This document shows, piece by piece, positions 49,185 through 62,465 of a DNA stretch of 64,000 nucleotides. Location of the stretch: positions 27,190 to 91,189 of the forward strand of contig VXAZ01003895.1 of NCBI GenBank assembly GCA_013399875.1, in the 5' to 3' direction. The notes beneath the pieces are model-generated. The model did no database searches. It was not told the DNA's origin and was given only the letters and a program-made list of their open reading frames with translations. The DNA comes from Gymnorhina tibicen (lineage: Eukaryota > Chordata > Aves > Passeriformes > Artamidae). The translations under genes were made by a program, and so were the position numbers. The stretch's first letter is position 1. Each line of letters opens with the position of its first letter.

Positions 49185-52100
49185 CCCTGCATGGATCTGT
49201 CTTCACAGCATGTTAGTGATGATAGTCCTGTTTCCGGGGCTTTTCAAAGGGCAAGTAAAAATAAAAGATACATAGGTATCTTGTAAACTCAGATATAGCC
49301 AGACTGAGCTTCAATGTGTAAGGCTCAGAGTGAGCTAATTTATCTCAGGGGAAAAAAAATCTGTTTATAAATATGCTTTTCTTATTCAGTCAGATTACCC
49401 CTCTCCATTTCACTATTCCCTTTCATGCCTGCGTGAGTCTTAAAATGTGATAATCAGAAAGGACCATCTGCGTAACAAAATCCCCAGAAACAACTGCAGA
49501 GCCTGTGACTACTCACTCGCATTTCAGAGGAAGGATGCAGCACGGATTAATGCTTTACTGAAGGGAACTCATCCATCTTCTCAGACAGGAGTCTGTCTTT
49601 TGCACTCTCATCACACCACAAAACACCACATCTTACCATATCTTCACATCTCACAGTCTCTAATGTGTCTGTTCCCTTAGTGTGCCAGGGAGGTGAGAAA
49701 TGCTATCACCTCATTCTGCTCCTGGGAATCCAAGTCAGGCAACACGTCTGCACTGCCAAGCAGTGCAGTCCTTGAGTAAACTCCCTCACGTGGATCATCT
49801 ACGCTGCACAGTGTGAGTTCACTGCTGGTTTCTGGAGTCAACAGGTGAGGGAAGGCAGTTCACTCCAAGGACCGCCTCTAACACCAAGGCGACAGGCTTG
49901 GTTTGGTCGGTGTTGAACAGTCCTCTGATACCATTCTATCCCTAAGCTCATCCCTGCATGTAGCCTAGGACACACAACATCTACTACCAGTTTTGTGTCT
50001 GAAAAAACTATAATGCAGGGGAGGCTGCACTTCACACAAACAAAACTAAAAATAACCCCATAAACCTACAGAAAAAACCCAACAGTAATAGTAATAACTA
50101 AGAGTAGGAGGCTACCACAGGTGGCTGAGAAGGAACCCAAAGCCAAATGACAAATCCTATAGTCCTGGGCAACATGTTTGAGAGGGTATGGGCATCAGGC
50201 AGTGTGACTATGAACCGTTCTTCACCACTTGGAGAAATTTAACTCTATTGCAGCCAAAACCAGCACAAGCTTGCTGTCCCCCTTCTTGCCACCTAGCCAG
50301 CTGGCCCCAGAGAGTGGAGTGGGAGAACAGCCTCCCAGCCAAGCTCTCTTCTTTACTTGGGAGCTGATGTTAAACCAAGGTTTGACATTGGCCAAGGAGG
50401 CAGGAATCTCTCCCTAGGGATGATGTATGCAACAGAAAAGCTGTGATCAAACCAAAGTAATGCCAGAGGCCACTGACCAACACCAAGTCTCTATGTCTTC
50501 ATTATTAATAGCTTTTCTTTAATATCCATCTTAGAGCAGCCTTCCCCAAGCCTGTCAGCTGCTGCACAGGTCATGTGGTAACTACAGGGCTGCACAGGAT
50601 GGGAAGGCAGTGCTCTGCTGACCATTCCCCAAGGCTTTCCAAGCACTCTTCCTGGGGGAACTGCCTGCACACCCTGTGCCACCCATCTGGGGCACCCGAT
50701 GTGCTCCCTGCCAGCCAGGCACTGCCTGCTCACAATCTGCCTCTGGAAGGAGGTTGAATTTCATCAAAACCTGTCACACAATCTAATTGTAGAGCTCAGT
50801 TATCTTAACTGGCAGGTATACAGCTAATTGTTCACCTGGGGTATGAAATCTCAGGAACAACGTGCTGCATAAATACAGAATTCTTGTATAATATAAGCAA
50901 TGTGTGCAGCAGGGTGTCACAATCACTGTAGGTGACTGGTGACAGCTAGAATGTCTCATCTGATAAATAAATTTCACATTGCTGAAGGTAATTCATGGAT
51001 TTATTTGTGTATCACAGCACATAAAATACAAGGCCATTTAAGGATATTTTCTCCTCTGTGTCTTTGTTTTCAAATAAAATTTAGTTTTCACTAAAAAAGA
51101 GGTGTGTGAGAAAGTGAAGTTCCCATTTGCTCATGGGAACTGATAAAATAGTTCTTGTTTCATGCATGTATTCACCAAAAAAGCTATGCACCACACACAC
51201 ACCATGTAACAGTAAAAGTGAGCTACAATTCCTGACATCCACAAAACACAATCTCCTGCTGAAATCAGTTATTCCATATGTAAAACTCCCATAACTCTGT
51301 TATAAAACTTTTGAATTCCATGAACTGAATTTTATGGAATCCCCTAGAAGTATATACTATTTTGATACTGAGATCAGGGATGGTTGTCTGCTATATTTTA
51401 ACTATTTCTGACCATCTAAAGGAAAGTGAGTGTTGCTTGACAGAGCAATTTGTTTAATTTTATTCTTTGATAAGAATTGAGCAAAAATTGTGCCCCTTCA
51501 TAATGAAGCTATTTTAAAAATAAGCTTTAAGGGGGTAAGTAATCTAAGTAAGAGGGTCTGTCTGCCCTCTAAGATAAGCAGAAAGACAATTTGTACTTTA
51601 AAACAAGTTATGGACTTAAATAAATGACTATCTAAATTTAATTACAAAAATTTATCTTTCTTTCTGGTGTGCCCCTTTCCCTTTTCTCTGGGGGGAAGTT
51701 GTGTGGGTTGTTTTTTTCCTTTTAATTAGAGCCTTAATAGATAATCCTCAAAGCAAAATCTAAAGTTTTTGGGTGCAAAAAACTGCTATTATTTGAACTT
51801 AGTACTATTTTTACGGTATTTTTCCTCTATCCTGCAAGAATCTTTACACTATAAATCTCCAGTAAAAGAATAAATAAAGAAAAAAACTTTCCTTTTTAAG
51901 CTAAGAATATTGTGCCAATCTTGGTAGAAAAAATACAAGATAATTCTATAGTAAACTGTCTCTAGTTGACAATTCAGTTATCCTCATTCATCAAAACAGC
52001 ATGAAGTTGAAAGCTTACTTGAGAGCAGTCTGAGCGGTCAATAAAAATAACAATAAAAGTGAGGATTGTAGAACCACAGTTCCTGCCAAATAAGCAATAA

Positions 52101-52214
52101 ATTCACTTATTTACATATTTCAGGTGGCACTGATACAGCCTGATACACTTTGGACTACATTATATATTTGCATTTCTGCATTCAGGTTTCATTATTAGAT
52201 AAACCACAGTCTGG

Positions 52215-52240
52215 CATATATATATATATAGATATATATA
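52215..52240. repeat. (AT)n microsatellite, interrupted
   Basis: An alternating AT run is broken by one GATA step. It lies in an AT-rich stretch. Confidence 0.85.
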
Positions 52241-53457
52241 GCTTTCAAGCAATGGTTTTCATACTCTGTATCAGTGTGGCATTAAACACACCAAAATATA
52301 TGTTAAAATCTTGACTCCAACAGAAATCTAAAGCCATCTACACAGCTACACAGCAAGCAGCTCCTGCCAAACTATGAGATGTACTGCCCACAGCTTCCCC
52401 TATTACGAAACACAGACTCCCTCTAAGTTATGAATTCAGGACTAGCACAGAGACAGTAGCCTGCCTTGCACATGTCAAGATACTGTCATTCAGGTAACTG
52501 GTGGCTTCTTGATTCCTTGACTTCCAGAAACTTTGAACCAGCTCCTGTGGTAATGCATGAAGGAGCCTGGATGGAAAAACCTCTGTAGGTCTAAACCAGA
52601 CATGCAGGTAAGACTGCGCAGTGGGTCTTGGTGGAGTAGGAAAACCTCCTATACAGTGCTCTTGAATTCCCTAAGAACAAATTAATGGAGCATTTCCGGC
52701 TAGCAGTGAGTTGGACCAGGCAGGAAAGCACAAGAAAAGTAAAACTCTAGCGGTTAAACAGCCCTTAACTGGGCAAATAAAATGATAAAAAATAATGGCA
52801 AAAATAACATAGGAAAGTTGACATAATGGTTGTATTTTCAATATTAACACCTATGATTTTATAACAAAAGTTATGTATATACATGCCTACCTCTATTTAT
52901 ATTCATATATATGCTCGTATATATACATCAGTATTATCTGAAACCCATCAAAATAAACACAAATTAAAGCTAGAAGATTCATTTTAATATGAGGCATTTG
53001 AGATGGCTGGCAAGCCTTATTTACACATTTCCTGTATTTTTATATATTTAAAGAAACATCAAAGGTTTTTAACAAGAAAATTATATTCTCATAGCCATAA
53101 AGTATACTCTTGTGATTGCATTAGAGTGGCTGTGCAATATAATGTCTTTGCTTGCTGACAATGGTTTTTGCTATGTTAATTAAATAAGTCTGTGATCTTT
53201 ATTCATTAAAATTAATGCAATAATATCTACGTTGAAGGTTCACATTGCACTCAATCTGGCAAGCCAAATGAAACAGCTTCACTGGAGTTACTCTAACATT
53301 ATTCTTGATGAAACAGAGCTCTGACAGGAGATTCTGTGTGAAATCGGTTTACCCTTGCTTCACTTAATATTATTCCAAATCAGCAAACACGAGTATCTTC
53401 AGAGCAGACAAAAATGTCTTCTATTAAACAAAGCTATGGAAACCACAAGTCTCCAGG

Positions 53458-53820
53458 CGACAGGTTGTGCCAGGCACGGAGCCCGCTGGCTGGGGCATTC
53501 CTGCTGTGACGGGGAAATGCCGCCGGCGTCACCGCGGAGCTCTGCGGTCCAGCCCTGGTCGAAAGCCGTCAGCTGGAATTAGCCCAAAGGATGGCACTGA
53601 GCACGGCTTGTCAATTCCAGTAACAAGACCTGAAAAAAACAGCAAAGGTTTCATGTACGAAACCCGAGATCCCTTCACCTCTGGGATTGTTTCCCAGAGA
53701 AACAGGAGCTGCCCTGCTCCAGCTTTCCCTTTGGGAAAGCTGCTCTTTGGAAGGCAGGCAGTACCTGTGAGCATGCAGCAGGTGATGGCCCTGCGCCGAC
53801 AGGCAAACGCACCGCACGAA
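53458..53820. promoter_or_regulatory. orphan CpG-rich block
   Basis: About 20 CpG dinucleotides in 363 bp counted by eye, 12 of them in the first 114 bp (53458-53571). The surrounding kilobases have almost none. Overlapping open frames on both strands (124 codons plus, 81 and 68 minus) follow from the high GC and show no domain. There are no repeat landmarks. It could be an orphan CpG island, an enhancer or alternative promoter, or an unmethylated relic of an unrecognised insertion. Confidence 0.45.
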
Positions 53821-56800
53821 ATAAGAGAACCTTGCTGCTAAGATTTTAAAATTCCCAAATCTAATTCACTACACACTGTGAGACCAACAGCAGCCTTTCC
53901 CACAACTCCCTGGGCACTGGATTAAGGTTTGATGAATAAGAGCAAACACAGAGTCAAAGTTCAGCATCAAAACTAGAAAGCCCTATTACTATTACCATTT
54001 TTGTTTATTTTGTTAACCAGGTGGGTTACACCTGAACCCTGGCAGAAAGGAAAACCACAAGCTACCTTTGATTCATGACCATCCATATTTTATATACAAT
54101 TAATTCAGGCAACAGGGAAAAATAAGAAGATGAATAGTGAAGGAATCTCAAATTAAAAAGACTGATTAGTATTTAGGAAACAGGCAGCTGACCCAGCCAC
54201 CCCCAGTAGTATGACTCACAGTACTATTTTCATATTTGTATTATTTAGCATCTAAAGACCTTAGCTGAGAGTCCTGTTCTGCTAAGAACTTGCATAAAGT
54301 ACTCTGAAAATATCTTCCCTGAATAATTCTCTGCTGAGCAGAAAATGTTTTTATTAAAATTTTACGTCTAAAATGGCACCTTTTGATTCAATTCTCCCAA
54401 AATTTAAGTGCTAAATAAATAAAAAATATTAAAAAATCCAACCTCCAACCAACATGGAAATTACTTCTTTTCTGGAAGCTGGAAGAACAGAAATACTTTC
54501 TGTGATTTCCAAGGGCTGGCAAAAAATTGAATTTCCACTGAGGTAGGAAGAAGAAATTGACATTAACTTTTTCTCTAACCCTACTTCATAGATAATAAAA
54601 TAGAAAAATTAAGCAGAGAGTTTATATTATAAGTAGATGAAACATTAAAAAAGACAAGAAGGCAGAATGTGTTTATGTCTTTCAGTGTTTAGGAACAAGA
54701 AATTGAAGTACGGACAAATTTAGCAAAGTTTTACAGAGAAGCAATATTTGGAACTAGTGAAAGGGCCTGATTTCAAACACCAAAGAAATAAAAGACATAC
54801 ATTGCATTAGCAAACATGGAAGTCGTAAGCATTAAGTCATGCTACAAATAGACAAAATCAAGAGAAAACAGTAATTAAGGAAGGCTCCCTGTAAGTGAAC
54901 AGCCATAAGCAGAAGTAGAGTGTCTGTCCATTGAGCCATGTGACTGTCCTTTGACAGAATATACATTATTATATATAATAAATATATTATACATTATTAC
55001 TTATATGAAGTACTGATGAAGCAATATGAAGGAGGAAAAGTTAAACTAACTAAAGACTGAAACCTATCTGTATTTTGATTAACCGGACAATTTTTTAGAA
55101 GGAACTAGCTCAGGATGTACACTAACACTGTATAATCACTAAATATATTTTTAGTGATTTATTTTAACAATCTTTGTGAGTTTTCCATCACAGCAACTGA
55201 AAGTACTGGAGACCAGGGATGGTGTAACAACCTTTTAAGAAACTAGATATTCCTTTCTGTGAATAAACAAAATATAGGGGTTGAACACCCTTTAATGATG
55301 GAAATTAATAAGACTGTTTATACTGTCAATAATATAGTAAAGCTTTATTGGATTCTGTTAAAGTTTACAAGATTTTCTTTTTCTAATCAACGTTAACCTA
55401 TTAAACATAAGAAGTATGAGGGTTTTTTTCCACAGAAAATAACAAAAATGAGGAAATTAGATGATAAAGCTGGAGACAGATCTAACACCTACAGAGTGCA
55501 GTAGGCCTCGTTCCATTTGCATCACTGTATTTTGGACCAGGACTTTAGTAATGAGGACTGGAACAGCAAAATTAGGCTGTTCAATCAATATTAATAAAAT
55601 CTTTATTAAGCAGCACTACAATTTCTGGGTTGGTGAAATGAACAGAGAGTGAAGAACTATAGTCTGAAGAACACACAGTCCATCTAGTCAGACAGCAGAC
55701 CTCCAAGGGAAGCCAGTAACAAATCCTTTGGGAGAAGCATCCTGTAACATTTCCTAAATCACAGACACATACATCCACTGATTACACCATAACTGGAGTA
55801 TGCAAGGTGACAGCTTTCTAACTGTTTCTATTACACAGCCTGATAATCTCCTTACCTAGGTATCTACTGCAATGCAACATTTCAAAATTTTGTTTTTATC
55901 AAGCTATTCTATTCTATTAGAGTTTTCTGTATCCTTGTCCATAAGAGACAAAGGATGTGAATGAACTACGTAAAGGAGTGCTTTCCTTTACTCATTTTAC
56001 ATTTTCCACAATTAAATTTTATTGATCATCAGGAAAACAGTATTTAAGATAACCCAAAGTATCTTTCCATAGCCTTCAATATCCCCTGCATCACCTGTTC
56101 TTCCATATTATATCTTCCTCTTTTTTCTGAATAAAACAAAACCTTCACCTCTTTCTTCAGATGGGAATCTTTTCATGTGGAATACTTTTTTTTGGCTGTC
56201 ATTCTCTGGTCTTTTCTTCTTTCTTAATAGGTTTCTGGATAAGAATTGACCAAAGGCAGACAGATTATTCATACTGAGTATGAGAGTGAAGAGTTGCTAA
56301 GTGTTATACAAGAAATACTACACAAAGTTTTACATTTCTTTGATAATATATTTATATATAAAACTTTCTTCTACTATGAACGGAGCAAATACCCAGTCGA
56401 ACTTTTCTACAACAATGGGCAAGAGATTTTTGACAGTATCTCTTGTTCTCTCGGGAGACATATACAAGAAACATTTCGATTGCATCTTCCAAAGTTCTAC
56501 CATGTAAATTTCTAAAATTACATTATATCATATAGCCCTTTGAGAGTCCTTTCAAAGTAGGTTTCTGCTTTGACATTCCAAAATACATTTGCATTGTCTT
56601 CAAATATGCTGCATTTACAGATCATTCAAAAAATAAATACTACCTCAACCTTAAAACACAGCTACTGTCTCATGGCTTGTTTGAATGATGCTTGTTTTCC
56701 TACATTTAGCGTAAGTAATAACTACAGTATTTCCTCTTTATGGCTTGCTCTCAGTCTTCCTCTGGGCACGTATGTAAGTGTACAGGTAAAGGCATATGTA

Positions 56801-56896
56801 CGCACAGGCATAAGTATCTGTATTTGTGCATGTGTACATGTGCATAATTCTTCTCTAGTGACCAGCTACAGAAATGATCCCTGAAAGTATACATTA
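53821..56896. other. unique AT-rich non-coding DNA
   Basis: No gene or known repeat is recognisable. A very AT-rich self-complementary stretch (TATTATATATAATAAATATA type) lies at about 54960-55002. A 22-bp perfectly alternating purine-pyrimidine tract lies at 56825-56846. Confidence 0.55.
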
Positions 56897-57358
56897 AGCT
56901 ATTAGAGAGCATCCAAAGTAGGGCCACGAGGATGGTGAAGAGTCTAGAAGGCAAATGTTATGAGGAGGGGCTGAGGTCACTTGATCTGTTCAGCCTGGAG
57001 GAGACTGAGGGGAGACCTCACTGCAGTTACAACTTCCTCATGAGGGGAAGTGGAGGTGACAGTAATGATCTCTTCACTCTCACAACCAGTGACAGGACTC
57101 GAGGAAATGGCCTAAAGTTGTGTCAGGGGAGGTTTAGGTTGCATATCAGGAAAAGGTTCTTCACCCAGAGGGTGGCTGGGCACTGGAACAGGCTCCCCTG
57201 AGGAAGTGGTCGCAGGACCAAGCCTGTCTGAGACCAAAAAAGGACAAGGCTCTCAGGCACATGGTGTGACTCTTGGCGTGTCCAGTGCAGGGCCAGGACT
57301 TGGACTCGATGATCCTGATGGATCTCTTTCGACTCAGCATATTCTATGATTCTGTGAT
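56897..57358 (+). mobile_element. CR1 LINE fragment, 3' region, plus strand
   Basis: Landmarks in order: gagcatccaaagtagggcca, gaggaggggctgaggtcact, cagcctggaggagactgagg, aggttcttcacccagagggt, ggctgggcactggaacaggc, cagggccaggacttggactc, gatgatcctgatggatct, and a tail with ATTCTATGATTCTGTGA. It belongs to a different CR1 subfamily from the 34.5 kb copy (ending 'gactcagcatattctatg'). An 89-codon frame inside is in the non-coding 3' part of CR1 and is not a gene. Confidence 0.93.
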
Positions 57359-60300
57359 AACTAAATATATTTGTATGTGCAGAGAGACAGCATGAATCAG
57401 CCAGCCTGATTTAACACTGGTGTAAGCACACCACCTTCAGCTAGTGGACCCCCAAAGAAATGTCTAGTAGGAAGTTCACAGGCCCTGTCTGTTTTGTAAG
57501 AGATGTTGAACAAAATAAACTCTGTGTATACTGAACATGCAGATCTTATTGACAGATTGATGCACAAACACATATCTCATCACATGCACAACTTGCTAGA
57601 AAGGAATTGCCATGCATTTCCAGTTATGTTATTCTAAAACAAGCAAAAGAGTTTCTGGGGGGGAGGAAAAAAAAAGTTTTGATGTGGGAGGAGACAGCCA
57701 GAAAGCATTAAAGGAAATTTGAAGATGCAGAATGCCAAGGTGCTGTATGGTAACAGCTGTGCTCTGCTGCCATCCTGAAATTCTGTGCACTGAGCAGCAA
57801 CCTGACAGACACAGGGCTAAAATTGCTACCAGGGACCAGTGCCACACAAAAGCATCCTGGCCAAACACATTCCTGTGCAGACATTGTGGCTCTATCCCAA
57901 GGTTTCCATCATACCAACAGATCTTCTTGGTGTAGGAATTATCCCTGAGGCATATGATCTGAGCTCAGAGTCAAATCCAGTAAAGGTGCGCTGTCAAATG
58001 GATGTAGGCAGGGACAAATGTACATGCAGGTCTCTTACGCTGTTCAGGCACAGCAATTCTCAGTCTGAGGCAACTGGTCTGGGAACTCAGATGGGTCACA
58101 GCTGGTTAAGCTCACTCCTAACCAGCAGCAGAAGCCTTTCCCTGCACATGAAAATGGATGCACATTACTACAACTTCATTTTCCCTGAAACAGTCTAAAC
58201 TCCTGGTTGCGATTAAGAAGAAATTGCTACTGACACTCCAAGCACACATTACAACATGAACTTAATAGGGGAAACTGAGATTAGGGGAAATTGAGGCTTT
58301 ACACAGCAGTTGCACTACCTTGGTAAGTGTCAGTCTTGCAAGAGCATTGTGAGATTTTTGTTGAAAATTCTAAGGTTTGTACTTTGTCAGAGGGAAGTCT
58401 GATTTCTGCAAATTATCAGTCTTTTCTAAAATTATTGACCATTTCTTTTCAGTCTTTTCACCTAACAGAAAATATTCTCATATTTCTGACATTCATTTAT
58501 TATTTTGTGGAGAAGCACCTCAAGCAACCTCAACTGAGAGATCACCATCCCATTACGTGACTGGAAACAGGCATGAAAACAAAAAAGGTGATGGCCCTCG
58601 CACTGAAGATTTTAAGGATTCTCAAAAAAAAATAGAGCAGTGGGAATTGGGAACTGCAGTAACTTTAAGCATCTGGGAATCACTAGTAAAGAACAGACAA
58701 GAGGAATTTAGAAATATGTTCCATCTCTGAAGATAGAGAAGATACTTCACCATTGTCTGAACATTTACAAGCTTTTCTGCCTCCCTTTTGACCCATTCTG
58801 CAGTCTCCATCTTCTTCCTCTTTCACAATGCTCTATTCACTGTGGACAGCTGTGAAGGACCAGAGAACAGAAAACTTTCTGACACCACTACCCCTTGTCT
58901 GCCTGCTGATTGTATAGATTTGTATAGATGGTATTGGTCTTCCCAACACATTAATAAGGTTCCTGTATTTCTTTTCCTAAGCTACACAGAGCATTTCTTA
59001 AATTATTCCCAGAAGTAAAAAATAAAATGGAAACAATATCTACTGCATTGGCAAAAATCTGAATGTTTTCTTGTTCTCCCTTTCTCCCACTTCATCCCAG
59101 TTTAAAAATCTTTGTGAGTAAATGCTGTAGTTGATGCTACAAACATTGAAGGATTATTATGTTTGTGCGCTGTTCCTATAAACATGAAACTTTAAAGCAC
59201 ATAAAGCAGTAAGACTGACACCCTTGGTTCGTTTGTTCAGACCTAGTTATTGAGGCATAAATAGTGTGCTATGTAACACCATGGAATGACCTAGGAGTGC
59301 CTATAATACACAGGTACAGTGAGACCTAGAAAAACAGAGCACTCAATGTTAAAACAGAGAACCAGCACTACCTGATTTCCTTGCCCTGGTCTTACAGAGA
59401 TTTGGCAAATGACACAGGATTTTCCCCTTCTGCAGGATGGAGTTCCATATGTGACTACCTCAGGGCAACATGTAAAGCTTGAATATTAACATTAAAAACC
59501 CACAAGTTTTCATCTTCATTATTCTCTCCTTCCTCCCAACCCCCAAAAGAGTTTTCACCTAAATGTGAATTAATTTTAAGCTGTCACAAATAGAATTAAT
59601 TGCTGCATTTCATCTGTTTTTCTTTTAGGAGTATGAAAACAATATGAAAGTGCATTAAAAAATGGTATGTTAAATGATCCCTCCTGAGTCACTAAGTCAC
59701 TGTGGTCCATCACTGCATATTTAATTAGATTTTAAAATAAAAGCATACACTTGAATTGATAGAGCATAATGGCTGCTTTGGTGCTGCTGTAGACATTCAC
59801 ATAAAGACTTAAAGAAACACATGGATTACTGACCTGACAGGCCATGACAGTAACCTAAAACAGCCATTATGGTCTCTACTGTGAATTCTTCTTATGTCAT
59901 GGACCCCTGACACAACGGATGGAAACAGGATAGAGGTTTATAATAGAAATGCTGACACAACCTTACCTATAGCTGTGCAAATGGTGCCTCTATAATTAAA
60001 CTTTACAACTTCAGCACCAATAGATAAGTTGCTAGTTTTTAATCATATTAATCAGAGCTTCATGTTTCAATTGCCATATATTATCATGCAGTGTGAACTA
60101 TAAAAATAAAATTATTCCCAGCCGCTAAAGATCATAGCTGTTATGAAACACAGAGGTATATCCAAACACTTCTATGTAAGTGCAAATACACTGAAAGAAA
60201 ACCTCAGTAGATTATCTTTTTTTTGTTTTGTTTTTTTCCTAATACGTGGGGGTTCAACATAATGGCCACAGAAAGTACTCTGAATACATTACAAGAATAT

Positions 60301-61924
60301 CACTGAATAGTGAAAAAGCCTCATTAAGATCTGTCCTGTATGTTTCAAATTTTCCTGTCAGCAGTAAAACAAGTCTACTGTCTTCAGTGACAATGACAGT
60401 CAGAAGCCTGCTCTTTCAGAGGAAGGCACTGAGATTATTCTTCATGCACTGCTGTTTTCTTTAAAAGCCAGCTCTCCAGCAATAGTGAGGAGTGGGTGGC
60501 CAAACTCTCACTGCTTTCAGTGGTCTGTGATTTGGAGCCTGGGAATGTTTTATGTAAATATTTCTCTTCACATTTTCTCTTCATTTGTCCGAGTGATTTA
60601 CAGCTTTACTTCAGCAAGGAAAGTTTCCTCTCAAAAAAGCTACATTTGGTGCAAACTGAACAGATAGTGCATTGGAGCTAAGTCCTCTATTTTTACCTAG
60701 TGGGCATTGCTAACTACAACAATAAAATGAATCTACAAATAAACTTGATTTCTTACCATTCTGTATTGTCCTGAATTTGCAAATCCTTGCATGCTGCATG
60801 CCACTTTACATGTATCGTGTGATACATTCCCACACTGTCAGTGCCTACTCCTCTACAGCACCAGTTTTATAACACCTTCTGGAGACAGCTGTGCTTTCCT
60901 TTAAGATGGGTGGCACAGGTATGTAGCCTGTATGTCACAAGGGGTCCGGTAAGGAATCGATGGAAAGAGCATACCTGTAATTATGTGTGACGGAACAGAG
61001 TATGCAATGGACATTTCCGAAAATTTTAAGAGCTTTAGCAATGCATAGGAGTTGCCACAGTGTTATTCTGACCCCTGAAGGATGGAAATAGAGTTAACTT
61101 CATATCCTTTTTTTCCAGTTTACTCAGTATACTCTATGAACATCAAACTCTATACTGCATTAGCAAGATTTTTTAGTGCTTGCCCATACCTATCCTCCAG
61201 AAATACGAAAACAGTCATGAACTAATGCTGAACCAACTTTAAAATACTTATGTTTTCAGGGAAGCAGAAAAAAAAAGATTTTTCAGGCTGCTGTAGGATA
61301 AAATTACTGTGAGTTTGATAGTGCATTAAATCTAGTAGGTATGTGAAGATCATGTTTATCAAGAGATGTAAAACCCACTCTGCCCTCACCTCTTCTTAAC
61401 TGAGAAGTATTTTAGTGACATTTTGCTAGAATGAATTCAGAGTGAAGTGGGGAAGGACACAGGTCAGTGATGATAAGATCACTCATTTCAGCTGAGTTAA
61501 GATTTCATCAGGCTTACATTTTTCAGAAAATGCATCTGTTAGAGGTATGGGCCCTCAGCAGTGCCTTTGTGAGCTTATCTATCTTCAAGGAGTGCTCTTC
61601 CCCATCCTCCCCCTGAACAGATAGGAAAAATGATTCAGGATTCTAAAAGGGGCCTTTAGGCATATCCTGATACTGTTATCTTTGGGGACAATTTGCTGAA
61701 AAAGTCTGAGTTAAACCAATGGGACTCCTGTTACACCTTTGCTCTTCACCTACTCACTTCTAAGATGTTTGAAATGTGTTAATGGACCACCTTTTAGGTT
61801 CCTGTAAATGTAACAGGTGTTGTATCTGACAATGCTTTTTTCTCACGTCAGTCACGCTATATTGTAATATACTGAAGCAGCACCCTGCCAAAGCTGTGAG
61901 CAGTCACTGCTCACACCGAGAGAG
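57359..61924. other. unique non-coding DNA
   Basis: No known repeat or gene is recognisable. Frames of 117-119 codons at 57839-58198 and 58377-58730 have no recognisable domain and no good splice context. T-rich runs occur near 60218-60240. Confidence 0.5.
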
Positions 61925-62465
61925 ACAGAACGCTGTCTGTGCTGGGCGCCGCACACACGCGGGCGAAGCGGCACCAGCTCTGCCTTGAGCACTGGGAGAG
62001 AGGTCAGCAGAACGCCGTGCTTGGAGGTAGGCGACGGCGAGGGGAGAGGAGGAGGATCAATTTTAATTTCGGTTTTGTTCCTCCTCCGCTCAGCTGTTGC
62101 CATGCACCCAAGTCCCAGGTTGCGGTGTGACCTTGCAGAGGAGCGCGCAGCCGGGGCTGCTCAATGGGACCATTGTGCAGCCTTGCAGGGGTTCTTCGGG
62201 AGCCTCTCCCCGGGTGTGGCTGAACCAGCGCCTCGGCAGCCGCCTCCTCCTCCTCCTCCTCCGTGAACTCCCTGTCCCGGGGAAACTCCGCCAGCAACAC
62301 GCTGATGCAAAAGGCAGCCTGCAAGAGGCAAACCCCTTGTCAGGAGCTGAGCAAGGATCTCCCCTCCTCTGCCCAGGTCTTCATCCCTCGCTGCCGGGAG
62401 CGCTACAAAGTTAACCCAAGTGATCGATACGCTATAGGAGCATATTATTCCACTATCGGCGACTG
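61925..62465. promoter_or_regulatory. CpG island 1
   Basis: About 34 CpG dinucleotides in roughly 540 bp, GC near 60%, against very few CpG in the preceding kilobases. The observed/expected CpG ratio is estimated at about 0.67, within the usual island definition. It contains a CCT-repeat (62241-62263) that gives an eight-proline run on the plus strand and a glutamate run on the minus strand. Overlapping frames of up to 147 codons on both strands show no domain. It is probably a promoter-type region or 5' untranslated exon. A consensus plus-strand donor (TCAGTAG then GTAAGT) follows at 62957/62958. Confidence 0.6.
62241..62263. repeat. (CCT)n trinucleotide repeat
   Basis: Seven consecutive CCT/CTC units in CpG island 1. 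It accounts for the poly-Pro and poly-Glu runs in the overlapping frames. Confidence 0.85.

Larger units (their letters stand above)
48811..53440. other. unique non-coding DNA with small repeats
   Basis: No gene or transposon is recognisable. There is a 16-bp tandem duplication (AGGGGAAATGGTACTC, 49150-49184) and an AT dinucleotide run at about 52215-52240. The 49.7-50.8 kb part is moderately GC-rich without clear exons. An acceptor/donor pair at 52528-52607 encloses stops in all frames. Confidence 0.5.

Noticed and set aside
52528..52607. Strong acceptor and CAG/GTAAGA donor 80 bp apart on the plus strand
   Set aside because: All frames contain a stop, so it is not a coding exon.
56932..57201. 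89-codon frame with LFSLEETEGRPH
   Set aside because: It comes from the CR1 3' region and recurs as spurious predicted proteins in bird genomes.
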